This document shows positions 11,841 to 23,706 of a DNA stretch of 64,000 nt, piece after piece. This stretch comes from Sarcomyxa edulis. Taxonomy: Eukaryota > Basidiomycota > Agaricomycetes > Agaricales > Mycenaceae. The stretch's first letter is position 1; each line of letters opens with the position of its first letter. The position numbers and the translations under genes were made by a program. Under the pieces are notes generated by a model. It did no database searches. It saw only the letters and a program-made list of their open reading frames with translations, and was not told where the DNA came from. The stretch covers positions 2,232,001 to 2,296,000 of the forward strand of contig QUOL01000002.1 in assembly GCA_009761415.1 (NCBI GenBank). The letters are read 5' to 3'.

Positions 11841-14239
11841 ATGTATCCCCTCATCGTACCCCTCCTCATCTGCCCACTCTGCAAGACCCTCCTCAATTCT
11901 CCTACTACTCTTCATTGTGGACACACCCTATGTGCTCACCATCTCCCACTAACCACCCCTATAGTCTCATGTCCATGTCCACTACAAGAATGTACAACTT
12001 CCAATGGCAACAGTGACATAACCATGCCATCCACCTCCCGAGTAGCCTATTTCCCCGCACCTCAATCACCTCCTCTCGTCAACACTACCACTAATCTTAG
12101 ATTCGATATAACTATAAACAAAATCGTCTCTCTCGTCGCTCGAAATCACCCCATCACCACCACTGCTACCCCACCACCATATACCCAGACTGACTCCGAT
12201 TCAGATACAGACTCGGAATCGGAACCACTCACGCCTGTTACCTCAACCTCTTCATTAACAACGCCACATCAACCTCCTATGCCACGATCCTCTCGTTCCC
12301 GTCCGCGTACTTCCGATTCAGATCAATACCCTTCCACGTCTACGTCTACGTCCACGTCCACTTCTAATACCCAATCACAACGGCCCCATAAACGACGGAA
12401 GCGAACTCAACACCCACATGCACACTCACATTCTCACTCACCAGAACCAGACCTGCTAACACACCTCCGCGACCAATCCGCACTTCAACGACGCATCCCA
12501 CCCGATCGGGCTCTCATTCCCTCTACTGAAAGCACTTCCGAAACAACTGGACGTCCAAATACACCCGTCCCAAACGGTGGGACAGGAACCGGAACTGGGA
12601 TTGGGACTGGGACACCCGCTTCATTCGAGAAAGAGCTCCTCTCCGAACTATCCTGTGAAATATGCTTCAGTCTGTTCTACCAGCCTATCACAACGCCCTG
12701 TCAACATGTACGTCTTCCTCTCTTCCTTCCCTCTCCATTCATTCCCGTTCCCGATCCTCCCTCTCACTCACACTTCCCCTTAATTAACCTCCAAAAATTT
12801 GAATATTGAACGCTGAACGCCACACAAACAACTCACAAACAGACATTCTGCTCCAAATGCCTCCAACGCTCCCTCGATCACAGCCCCGCTTGTCCCCTAT
12901 GTCGGCAGGACCTCCCAGGATTCTCATATTTTCAGGATCATCCTCATAATAAGGTTATCATGAGTATACGTATGTCTTTACCGTTCTCGATTTCTTCCCG
13001 TAACCTTTCGTCACGCGCCACTCCACTCCCACTCCCCACTCCCACTACCCACTCTCCATTTGCTTGCTTCTTGCCTTGCCTGAATGATACTGATGTCCAT
13101 ATGGTAATGAATACAGTCCTCAAAGCCTTCCCAACAGCCTACGCAGACCGTAGTCAAGCCGAACGCGATGCTGCGCGTCTTGACCTCGATACGCCTATAT
13201 TCGTATGTCAGCTCAGTTTTCCTGGTATGCCGACTTTGTTGCATTTTTTCGAGCCGAGGTGTGTGTCGCCTCCTTACTCTGCCTTCTTTCAATCGTATTT
13301 CCCTCCTTTTGTCCTATACCTTCATTTTCCTCTCACTTACTCACCCAATCCACTACTCTCAGATACCGACTAATGCTCCGCCGATGCCTCGAATCCCCAC
13401 ACCCTTCTTTCGGCATGATCATGCCTCCTTCCCCATCCACCTCTTCTTCCACCTCTTCTACTGCCTCCTCCCCCGATACAAACAACTACGGCACAATGCT
13501 AGAAATCCGAAGCGTACAAATGTTACCCGACGGAAGGAGTATGGTGGAGACGTGGGGGACGCATCGGTTCAGGATATTAGAGAGGGGGATGTTGGATGGG
13601 TATGTTGTTGGGAGGGTTGAGAGGGTTGATGATTATGAGGATGAGCTTGATGAGGAGGGGGAGGGGGAGGTGGGAGGGGATGGGGATGGGGAGGGTGGGG
13701 CTAGTAGTGAGGTCGCTAATAACAGCAACGGTCGGACCACGGGTTCATCATCGTCGTCTGACCAACCCATCCTTTCGCGCCTCGCATCCACCCTCCGCGT
13801 CCGTCCTGCAAGCACCACTTCCACCTCCCAACACCACCCATCCCCCCGCCCACACCCACACCCCGCACCCCACCCCCACGCACCAACCAACGCCCAACTC
13901 ATCTCCACCTGCCTAACCTTCCTCACCCGCCTCCGCGAAGGCACGGCTCCCTGGGTAGTCCAACGGCTGAACAACACCTACGGACCCATGCCACCGCCCG
14001 AAACCGATTTGAGTAGTTTTAGTTTCTGGGTGGCGTTGGTGTTACCTATCGATGAGGTGGAGAAGAGCAAGTTGTTGCCGATTCGGAGTGCGAGGTTGAG
14101 GTTGAGGTTGGTCGTGCATTGGATTGAGCAGTTGAATGATAATTGGTGCGTTGGTTTGGAGTTTCGAAATCGTTGTTGAATGGTTGACTGATTTGGTGCT
14201 CGGTTTAGGTGGTTCTCGAGTGGATGTGTTATATTTTAA
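11841..14239 (+). CDS. LONRF-type E3 ubiquitin ligase: RING fingers plus LON substrate-binding domain
   Basis: Five exons: 11841-12707, 12843-12969, 13117-13258, 13363-14145 and 14209-14239, giving 649 residues. The N-terminus carries a RING-like Cys/His cluster (CPLCKTLLNS, then CGHTLCAHH). A long Ser/Thr/His-rich linker follows. A canonical C3HC4 RING spans the first intron (CEICFSLFYQPITTPCQH, TFCSKCLQRS, CPLC). After it comes the LON N-terminal domain, with the LONRF signature PIFVCQLSFPGMPTLLHFFE and then PRYRLMLRR. The body GMLDGYVVGRVERVDDYE is interrupted by an acidic and Ser/Pro-rich insert. This is the LONRF1-3 order; such proteins are E3 ligases whose LON domain likely binds substrates. 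There is no protease domain, so it is not Lon itself. Codon use in the linker is skewed to C-rich simple repeats, as in its divergent neighbour. Confidence 0.9.
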
Positions 14240-14766
14240 GGACGACTCGGGGGCGGAGCCGTTGTGTGCATGTACTTTATGTATGGATATATCTATTGGC
14301 GTTTTGCGTACCAGCACTTTACTCGTTTTCAAGGCATCTTTTCTTTTTCATCTTTTGGATCTTGCATACATATTATAGACGTGTCATTACGGTCATTGAT
14401 ACTTTTTCTTTACCCTGCTTGATTCATTCATGTATATCGCATATCACTGGTGTAAGTATATCACATTTGGATCTGGATTTGGATTTGGCACGTACGCTTA
14501 GATTGATTTTTTTTGCACTGACAATTGCAATGTGAAAGTTTGTGGACTGTTGTGGGCGTATCGCGGGTGGCACGTGGAGTGTTCGAAGCTGCAGTCAAAC
14601 AAAAACACAGTCCGGCCGATCGCCGTGCAAAGTTTATTCGACGCACATGCATCTCGATTCTCCATGCATATGCTCTACATCCACAACTGACATATCCCAT
14701 AGCTGACTGCTGCCGGGTCAGAGATATTCTTTGTTCTCGACATCACTGTGACCCAAAAAGAGAACG
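14240..14766. other. Intergenic, 527 bp
   Basis: It holds the 3' end of the LONRF-type gene and the promoter of the first F-box gene. Only overlapping short ORFs are present and I see no RNA gene. Confidence 0.5.
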
Positions 14767-16387
14767 ATGGACTGGGATGGGATGCAGATGGTGCGTCACA
14801 ATTACCTCGAATAGAAATTCAGCTCATTCATCGACATGCTAGGGAGTATCCTCATGCTCACTACTCGATTTCCTTCGCTCGAACACCATCCCCACAGCAT
14901 ACGAATCAAATCAAATTTCAAACGTAATTTTACAGGGAGAGTTTGACCTCACGCGACTTGATGTCGAGATCAAGCGTGCTCGCGCCGCTTGCGACAAACT
15001 CGAGACACGACGACGCGAGCTTCGCCGAATGGTGGACGCGTATAAATCTGTGTTGGCTCCCATCCGCCGTCTCCCACCAGAGATCCTAGGAGAGATATTT
15101 CTTTTTTGTGCAGCAGATGATGTCTCTCGAAGACCAGATGCGTCGCTAGCACCATTGCTACTCTGCCGTATCTGCTCGGTCTGGCGAAATGTCGCTCTTC
15201 GGCATTGGGCGTTGTGGAAACGGATTAACGTGTCCTTGGACTCGAATCACGCAGGACGACAGAAGATGATGAAGCTATGGTTGGATAGAGCGCAATCCTT
15301 ACCTCTCGACATCGTCATCAAAGCCGACGAAGACTCCCGTTTGGGTTTGCTTGTTGCCACCCTCCTCCCGTACTTTTCCAGCACACAAAAACTCGCGCTG
15401 TGTATGCCTTTCGCATTCATCCAGTTCATTCTAGCTATGGATGTTTCATTTAGCTCGATGGCCCTCTTGGAGTCACTACATCTGTCGTTCGATTTCGATC
15501 CCGTCGATGATCTTGAATTGTCCCCGGATGCCCCATTGATCATAAACGCCCCACGTCTTCATTCTCTCAAGATAACGTGTCCAGAGTCTTGTGTTCTTCG
15601 AATCGAGTATCTTCAGATGAAATTCCCCCAGATAGTAAATCTCACCTTGGACAACGTATTCTTCCCCGACAATGCCGCTGCCACGTTATTCAAGCAGTTG
15701 ATGAACCTGGAACACCTCACCTTGAACTCTTTGATATGGGACGACGATGAAGTCTTGGATTCCTCTTTTCCAATTATACTTCCAAAGTTACGTGTCCTTG
15801 ATATAACTACCGATTTACCCGAGGAGATGTCCCGTTTATTCCAAATGGTCACCCTTCCCCTCCTCGAAAGACTATGCACGTCTCATAGTGAAGAGCAGGA
15901 GTATCTGGATTTCACGGAGCTATCCAGACTTCAAACACGTTCGTCCTACAAGCTCTCCGAACTCTCCCTGAAACACGTACAATTTGGCACAGAGAATTTT
16001 GAAGAATTTACGAGGGCCAACCCGTCACTCGTCGCATTGGAGATCTATCATTCATATTCCATCACATCTATGATCCTGCGTTTTCTGACTTATCATCCGG
16101 AAAACACTAACCCCATACTTCCTATGCTCAAGAACCTGAGCATTACAGACTTGTGGGAGTTTTTGCTTGACGATGTTGAGCTTGTCAAGATGATCAAATC
16201 ACGTTGGTGGCCAGACTCGGAGAGCCGCCCCAAGTCTGAATCTCGAATATCGCGGTTGGAAACTGTATACATCCAGACCGAGGAAGGGGAGCCGTTCTTC
16301 CCTGCCTTGTTAGAGGAATTGTATAAGTTGCGCGAGGAAGGCCTCAAATTGACGGTAATCGCATTGCCGAAGGAGGTGAGTAATTGA
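14767..16387 (+). CDS. F-box / leucine-rich protein, paralogue 1 of a tandem trio (522 residues)
   Basis: Two exons: 14767-14790 (8 codons, MDWDGMQM) and 14843-16387. A short coiled coil (residues of about 45-75) precedes the F-box, with RRLPPEILGEIFLFC and then ICSVWRNVALRHWALWKRI. The rest consists of irregular leucine-rich segments (LHSLKITCPES, IVNLTLDNVFF, LEHLTLNSLIW, LRVLDITTDLP). F-box proteins tie substrates to the Skp1-Cullin-Rbx1 ubiquitin ligase; the substrate cannot be told. The tiny first exon recurs in the two downstream paralogues, which supports the start. The stop is placed by read-through of a possible donor (GTGAGT at 16376), so a further exon cannot be excluded. Confidence 0.8.
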
Positions 16388-17066
16388 TGAGATAGGATAT
16401 AGCCCTCGCTCTAACTTGATTTTGCATAGAAGCATCCTCCTACTGTATAACTCTGCGGAGATCAACGCCTCCAAAACCACACTGTTAGTACCGCTGCATG
16501 AATTGGGAAAGGTGATCTCTAGGCCAGAGACTGCCGCTGAATGCACACATATTTTCGATGTATATTACATTTGGATCTGGCATTCACTTGTCGTCTTCGC
16601 AAGTACTACTGGAGATCGACATTGTGGACTTGTGGACCCTTGTGGGCTCATTGGAAGCTGTTGGCAAATAACATCAAAGTGGCGGTGCACCCTAAAAATC
16701 GAAAATACTGTAGCATTTCATTTCAATTCTGCTGCAGTAGTCTCGAGTCACTTCAACCTTCAAGTCCTTGAGACCTCTTCATTGGAACTTATTTTACGTT
16801 CGACATACAGCAGCTGCGCCAAGAAGACTCAAACCAACGCAGGCCTCGACATCAGTTATTTCGAGTTGGCGACTTTCGAAATTGAGGGCGCTAGTACTCG
16901 GGGCTTTTTTTCCATTGGCGAGTCCTAGTCCTGAGTGCCGATTAACTTTCATATAAAGGCAACTTACTCTCTCTCTCACGTTTGTTAGTAATTTCCCTTC
17001 ACTAGTTATCAGCGCCTACCAAGTTACTCAAGATCTCCACCGTCACGGTGAACTTGAGAATCCAGG
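16388..17066. other. Intergenic, 679 bp, between F-box paralogues 1 and 2
   Basis: Short ORFs only (16416-16928 is the longest), with no domain I recognise. It may include remnants of the duplication unit. The promoter of paralogue 2 must lie at its right end. Confidence 0.4.
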
Positions 17067-18677
17067 ATGGAGGAAGCACAAATGGTGCGTAAAACTGACC
17101 TCAAATGCAAAGCCATTTCCCCTGATAGATTTTTGAAACGCTGAAAGACCTTTTCACCCATCGGTCTCTCTCGCTTGAATATCGCGCCGACGGAATTCGA
17201 AGCTATCCAAGCTAAGGATCGCATATCACAAGGAGAATGCGATCTCGCGCGACTAGACATCGAGATAACGCGAGCTCAAGCTGTCGTCGACAAGCTCGTG
17301 AGTCGACGACGCGAGCTTTGCCAAGATATAGATGCGTACAAAGCTTTTCTGGCTCCTGTTCGCCGTCTTCCACCGGAGATCCTGGGAGAAATCTTCCTGC
17401 TCTGCGTAGAAGACGAACTTTTGAAGATTCCCAGTCCATCATTACCACCCCTGCTGCTCTGTCAAATCTGCTCTGTCTGGCGGAATATTGCTCTCGAGCA
17501 TCGAGCATTGTGGAAAAGGATCGACTTATACTTGGATGAAGAGACTCACCCAGACCGCATGGAGTTGACGAAGTTATGGCTGAATAGAGCACAATCCTTA
17601 CCCCTCAACATCAACATCGAGGCTGCGAAATATTCGGAGGACCCACTGGTCTTCGATATGACCGTTCTTGTCCCTTATCTCCCAACCACACAGAAACTCA
17701 CGCTGCGCCTGCCTTCCGATATCCTCCAGTCTATTCTCGCTGTGTGCCCATCTGAATCGATGGCCCTTCTGGAGACATTACGGCTGACGTCGTATCATGA
17801 TCTCGAGACTCCCAATGATGGTAATTTGACTCTGGATGCCCCCGCAATATTCAAAGATGCACCACGTCTTCGTTCTCTCGACATAACCTGTTCAGAGAGA
17901 CATCTCTTCGAGATTCAGAATCTACAAGTACCTTTTTCACAGATAGTGACACTCTCATTGGACGATGTTTTCCTCCCTTACAACGTCGCGGCCCTGCTAT
18001 TTAGGCGTTCGGTGAACTTGGAACAGCTGACCCTCAAGCTCAAGTTAGGAAAGAACGACGGATCCTCGAATTCCCATCTTCCCATCATACTTCCGAGGCT
18101 GTATTCCTTCGACATAACTGTCTATTCGCCTCGAAGCATGTCCCGTGTTTTTCGAATGGTGACTCTTCCCGTCCTCCAAAAATTGCACATGTCTTCCGTC
18201 GACGACTGTCAGCCTTTGCCTTTCACCGAGCTCTCTAGACTGCAAACCCGTTCGTCCTTCAACCTATCCGAACTCGTCCTGTATCTCATGGAGTTTCAGC
18301 CAGAGCCTTTCGGCACCTTCCTGAGAGCCAACCCATCACTCACTACATTGGATATCGACCATTCATATTCCATCAATCCTCAGCTCATGCATGTTTTGAC
18401 ATACTTCCCGGAAGATACCGATCCCATCCTTCCTAAACTCAAAGACTTGAGCATCAATGAATATTGGGAGATGGTGGATGATGATAGTTTGGTTGAGATG
18501 ATTCAATCACGTTGGTGGCCAGGTTTAGAGAGCGCCACCAGGTCTTTGTCTCGAATATCTCGGTTGGAAACTTTGCACCTTAACACCGAGGAAGGGAAAT
18601 TTACCAGTCGCACTGCAATTAAGCTGCTGGATAAATGGCGTGAGGAAGGTCTCAATTTGAGCCTAGAGGACTCGTAA
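17067..18677 (+). CDS. F-box / leucine-rich protein, paralogue 2 (515 residues)
   Basis: Two exons: 17067-17084 (MEEAQM) and 17148-18677. The nearer acceptor (17130) would put a stop in frame, so the AAAG acceptor at 17147 is used; it is not ideal. The F-box reads RRLPPEILGEIFLLCVEDE, followed by ICSVWRNIALEHRALWKRI. A coiled coil (DIEITRAQAVVDKLVSRRRE) precedes it and leucine-rich segments follow, as in its neighbours. Near the end LVEMIQSRWWPG parallels LVKMIKSRWWPD of paralogue 1, and SRISRLETLHLNTEEG parallels SRISRLETVYIQTEEG. Predicted role: substrate adaptor of an SCF ubiquitin ligase. Origin by tandem duplication is inferred from order, strand, exon structure and shared motifs. Confidence 0.82.
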
Positions 18678-19060
18678 AACAAGGTGCCAGTGACTGACTG
18701 ACAAGCCAGGGCAGATCTTACTCGAACTTCATCATGGTTTGGATTTGCCCTCTGTAGGTTTCAACACCTTGTACTTCTCTCAGATGCAAGTTGCTATGTA
18801 GTTATGCATGATAGAGAGGAGGAATTTTGTCGTGAAAAGAATAAGTCATCTCTTCCAAGCATCAGATAGCGCGTCATGTACATAGAGTGGACAGCCCACT
18901 AGATCCTGGATTCCTTCTGGAGTGATTGGACCGTGACGTCGTCCAGTGCGTGTCGTGTCACGTGTTTGATAACGATGTGACAGACTCTTGACCAACTTCG
19001 GAACTTCAAGAGACTTCAAGCTGTTACCGTGCCTCGTCCCAACTCTTCCTCTCTCTTGAT
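18678..19060. other. Intergenic, left of the MITE-like element
   Basis: It contains the 3' flank of F-box paralogue 2. No ORF of note and no structured RNA recognised. Confidence 0.4.
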
Positions 19061-19716
19061 TAGAGAGTTTGCGAAAGCCACCGGTGGCTTATGTAAGCCA
19101 CCCATGGCTGGTTTTCGCTTGCGATTTTCAATGGCTTTTGAATAGCTTTACCCTCTTTCGTAGTCCTATTCCTCTTCATCGAACGAATACCTCAATTCCA
19201 TTTTATCTCTAATCCATCACGAACCAAGCATAGATCATCTTCCAGGTTCATACTTCCCTATCGGAAGGCTACCGTTCTGACCTGACACTGCGAAACAAGA
19301 TGGTTTTCCTGGACAATAGCTGGATCTACCATGATGGTGAAGGACAGTTTCCTCACCACCTTCTGAACTATTACGATTACCCAGTGTTCTCCCATCTATG
19401 CTGTTGATGTTTTCCCCGTCCTTCGTCCTCAAATCACTCTGTACTGCTGTCTAGTCTATGTCCTTCAGTACGTATCAAATATATCATGGGTATGTTTCTG
19501 GATGCGTGAAATCTATGTGTGAGGTCCATATTTTGGAGTCTGAGGTGATATCACTCGAAGTTACGAGTGAATTGACGAGACTGCGTTGAGTCTACTCGAA
19601 CGTCCCTCGGGCGACGCTCGGGGATCTCGATTACTCGATTAGGCTATTCAGCGGAGCCATCCGGCGGCTTTTCGCAACAACCAACAGCCACCCAATGGCT
19701 TACCGCAAACTCTCTA
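19061..19716. mobile_element. MITE-like element with about 20-bp terminal inverted repeats
   Basis: The left end (19061-19080) reads tagagagtttgcgaaagcca. The reverse complement of the right end (19696-19716) begins tagagagtttgcggtaagcc, so the ends match over about 20 bp with one small indel and mismatch. Both ends begin with TA, consistent with a TA target duplication of the Tc1/mariner/pogo type. Just inside the ends, copies of aagccacc and ggtggctt form further short inverted repeats. No transposase ORF is inside, so it would be non-autonomous. Its length is about 656 bp. Confidence 0.65.
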
Positions 19717-19810
19717 TTCTCGAATTTATGTTGGAGCTGTAACGACTCTAGAGTCTACATCTCATTACTGGGGCTACGTAGGGCTTATCTAGCTTGAAGC
19801 TGTCATCGCG

Positions 19811-21439
19811 ATGGAGGAAGCCCAGGCGGTGCGTGACATTCATCATCATCGAGGACCTCTTGTTTGAGCCAGTTCGTGAACCCTCCAGGATCTATTGCCA
19901 CTCCTGAACAATCTCCGTCTAAACACCACACCTACACCTATCGAATCTATACAAATCAAGACCTTGATCTCACAAGGAGAATGTGATCTCACGCAACTCG
20001 ATGCTGAGATAACGCGCGCTCAAGCTGTGCTCGACAATCTCGAAAATCGACGACGCGAGCTTCATAGAAGAGTGGACACGTATAAAGCTGTGTTGGCCCC
20101 CATTCGCCGTCTGCCACAAGAGATCCTAGGAGAAATTTTTCTCCTATGTATGGAGGACCTAACTAACCGGCGGCCTGCTGCATCATCTGCGCCACTACTG
20201 TTTTGTCAGATCTGTTCCGTTTGGCGGAATGTTGCCATAGGGCATCGAGCATTATGGAAGTCCATCGCGCTCTACTTCATACCGCGAAACACAGTAACGC
20301 AATTCGAGATAATGAAAGTATGGTTGGACAGAGCAAAAGCTTTACCTCTCGACATTGTGATTGCTGCTGTTGAAGACTGCCCAAATTTCGATATGACCGC
20401 CCTCGTTCCATATCTTCCCACCACTCGAAAGATAATCATATGCCTACCTTCCGATAACCTTCGGTCTATTTTGGCCACAGATGTCCCTGATTCAACACCA
20501 CTTCTGGAGGAAGCCTCTATAGTTCTACCTTCGAATCCTGATGCTTTTGATCATGAGCCATTTGTCATGAATCCCCTCTCATTATTTCGACACACCCCGC
20601 GTCTTCGTTCTCTCTCCATAACGTCTTCGAGACCCTATTCGATCCGTCAAATCCATAATCTACAGATCAGCAGTTTTTCGCACATCAGAAGACTCAGCCT
20701 CGAAAATATATCCTTACTTGACAATGTAGCCGCCATGTTCAAGGAGTTGGTGGACGTGGAGGAGTTGTACCTCCGCATGTTCTATGCAGAGTTATGGGAC
20801 GTTGGAACACTTTCAGACTCACTTTTTCCAATCGTGATTCCCAGATTGCGTCACCTGGAGGTGACAGTCAATAGGCCAGCTAATCTGTACCGTCTTCTTC
20901 GGATGGTCACTCTACCCCTCATCGATAATCTGGGTCTATCTTTTGAAGCCTCGTACCCTTTGGATCTGACCGAGTTCTATAGACTCCAAACACGTTCTTC
21001 TTTCACTCTATGGCGACTCGCACTTTCTCGCACAGAGTTTGAACCAGGAGAATTCACCACGTTGCTCAGAGCCAATCCCTCGCTCACGTCGTTGGAGATC
21101 GAATATGTTTATTCTAGAGATTCCGAGACCCTCCGTGTGTTAAATTATTCTCCAGATACCAATCCCATTCTTCCAAAACTCCAAGATCTGAGGATAGTGG
21201 ACGACTATGGGGATGAGACGGATGGTGATCTTCTGGTCGAACTCATCAAGTCGCGTTGGTGGTCGGATTCGACTATAAACAATGCCTTCGAGTCTTCCTC
21301 GCGGACTCGGACAATGTCCCGTTTGAGATATGTTTATCTTCGCATCGAGGAAGGCGGCATCGCCCAGCATACTGCGGTCACAGAACTGCTTAGGTCGGCC
21401 AGAGAAGGCCTCCACTTGGACTTTTCTGACAACCCGTAA
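19811..21439 (+). CDS. F-box / leucine-rich protein, paralogue 3 (522 residues)
   Basis: Two exons: 19811-19828 (MEEAQA) and 19889-21439. The N-terminal part has the shared coiled coil (QGECDLTQLDAEITRAQAVL), then the F-box RRLPQEILGEIFLLCMED and ICSVWRNVAIGHRALWKSI. Leucine-rich segments with LRSLSITS, IRRLSLENISLL and LRHLEVTVNRP fill the rest. It ends near LVELIKSRWWSD and then MSRLRYVYLRIEEG, both also found in the two upstream copies. This first exon and that of paralogue 2 encode the same MEEAQ start, followed by GTGCGT donors, so the gene 5' ends descend from one ancestor. Likely an SCF adaptor with unknown target. Confidence 0.82.
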
Positions 21440-21869
21440 AACAAGGTAAGTAACTTACCACCCTTGCTCATGATATGTATAGACTTATCATACATTGACC
21501 CTTACAGAACTCGAATTACTCGACGCTTTGTCTTGTTCATCTTGCCAACATCTCGTGTCGAGGCTGTTGGCAAACATCGCGTCAACAAAGAGCCCTGCTG
21601 GGCCTGCTCTGATTCCAAAGAACTAGAATTACACCATAAACTCCCCTCCTTAAAGGTTGAAGCTAAGTATTACAGAAATACGTCACGATACGAAGTGTAC
21701 AGTGGTGCAATTATTCCCAAAGTTAGTGTGCAATCGCAAAGAGATCGAGTCAATCGGGTGCAACAATCACTGTGTCAATGCAAGTCTGCTAAGACACAAG
21801 AAACCCTTAACCAATGGATTCCCAGTTCATCCCTACATCACAGGTCAGATTCCCTGCGAGGGGGCGGAT
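21440..21869. other. Intergenic between F-box paralogue 3 and the F-box pseudogene
   Basis: Two overlapping plus-strand ORFs (21464-21871 and 21657-21896) lack any recognisable domain and show no usable splice joins. They are probably not genes. Confidence 0.4.
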
Positions 21870-23454
21870 AGAGTCAAGATACTGGAGGCAGTCTGACGAG
21901 ACAATGGACAATGTTCGAATGTGTCGCTGTGTTAAACAAGTGCGGAAATCTTTTATGTTGATATATCCCGCGTTGATATCGTCGTCATAGAAGCGCGGCC
22001 GTACGATGATCAAGTTATCCAACGCAGGAAAAGAGAGACCGGCGGAAGTAATTGCCTCGCTCACATGAATGGCTTCGCTTTCTCCTTCCCCATCCGCAGC
22101 AGCAGAAGTGTCTTGACCGATTTCATGAGAGCAGCGATGAATTCGCGAGCTGTGGGACCAGAGACACATATTATGTTCAAGGCAGCTAGAGACCCAAAGG
22201 CCGTCAACCATTCCGTTAAGTCTAGGGAGATCTGGATGTAGAGAATCCTCATATGCGTCAATGGAAGAGCACAACATAGTTGTGATGTAGCACGCCCCCG
22301 GATGCCATTATTGTTCGAATCGTCTATCAAGCAGAACTCGACTTGTGTACGGGTTTATCGTCGGAGTCGACGCTGATCTCACTAGGTAATCCCTGCAGAC
22401 GGATGTGGTCGAGGCAATTTTCGATGAATAGAAGGTTAACGAGCTTCTCTTCCGCTCGTTTGCGTAATTTCGCCAAGTTCAAGACAAGGTTGGAGGTATT
22501 GCTATTTGTGATGTCCGCGATTTTGTGGACCGATCTCAAAATGTGGTTTGATGGACAAGAGAGGCGGTTGTGGACGTTTACGCACTCCAGAAACGAGGAG
22601 GACAGATGGAGTTGAGAAAGACGAGGAAGAGTGACGATGCCTCGGGAGGTGGTAGAGTGGACGCATCAGCTGGGAGCAGTGGTAAACAATTCTTGAGATT
22701 GAGAATCTCCAAATCAGGCATCTGATCCAAGGCGTCGAGTAACTGTTACATAGCCGGAAGGCAATCGTGGGGGTAGTCGTGTAAGCTGAGATGAGGAAGT
22801 CCAGAGAGCAGGGGAGAGTTCCAACGAAGGTTGCATCTGGTGAGTTTCAGGCGACGCAGACGCGTTGCACTGTCAAGCGTGTCCTTGAGTATACAGCCAT
22901 CCTCCAGATGATCGCCCAGGCTTGTGTAATTCAAACAAAGGGTTTCTAGAAGGGGCATCGATTGGTTCGAGTAGCAGCTGTTTCAAGGATTCTGGTGCTT
23001 TGACGTGGAGTTCGCGCATACGTGAGGCGTTTCGGATATAGCTTTCGTGGGCCTTGAGAGAGAGGTTATAGGACATTCGGATGATAAGCGGTACCGTCTT
23101 AGACCTCTTCGACAGCTCTTCTATCCACGCTTTAGGATGACTGAGAAAGACATGAACCCACAATCTTGGACATGCTAGAGCTACGTTCCGCCAGTGTTGA
23201 CAGACGTGGGATATTGCTCTGATACAGTGCATGTTGAACATCTTCTGGTCAGCTCCTAGAGTGACGAAAACGAATATTTCGGAGATAATTTCTTGTGGGA
23301 GACGAGATATCAGGGACAAAGTGTTACGCCTCGTTTTGAGAGCTCGGACAGACTCGATGAGAGTCGTAAGGGTGTATATCTCCTTATCAATCTGCTCTCG
23401 AGCGCATGCGATAGCTTCTTCGTCGTTGAAGGCCGTCACATCGGTATAAAGCAT
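21870..23454 (-). pseudogene. Decayed F-box / leucine-rich gene
   Basis: Reading from 23454 on the minus strand, the first 165 or so codons are intact: a coiled coil and then an F-box (SLISRLPQEIISEIFVFV, AISHVCQHWRNVALACP). Near 22958 the frame shifts inside GCCCCT: the first frame continues as PIDAPSRNP, while the expected leucine-rich text (PLLETLCLNYTSLGDHLEDG) sits in another frame. A stop falls at 22746-22748, before QLLDALDQMPDLEILNLKNC. Further frame changes occur near 22630, near 22327 and again near 22080, each followed by recognisable leucine-rich text. None of the breaks carries intron signals. It belongs to a different F-box subfamily from the plus-strand trio (no MEEAQ exon). 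I call it a pseudogene; sequencing errors alone would not explain at least five breaks. Confidence 0.8.
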
Positions 23455-23706
23455 GTTGTATCTGCATAAAATTTGAGTATGTTATAGTTAAGACATCAAG
23501 ATGCTTACTGTGAGTATGAGTGAATCGTGTTTCCAGAAAAAAGTCCGAGTTCGACACGACGTTCAATGTGCAAGTCGAGAGCAAGAATAAACTCGAGCGC
23601 TTGACGCCGCCGGCGCCAACGAGCTAAAGGGCTGGACGTCGATCGACGTCATGTCCTCCTCGTTCTTTCATCTTTCATCTTCTCGTCGTCGACTGAGTCG
23701 ACTGCC

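Noticed and set aside
21464..21871. Plus-strand ORF after F-box paralogue 3
   Set aside because: No domain, no splice continuation and overlap with another frame.
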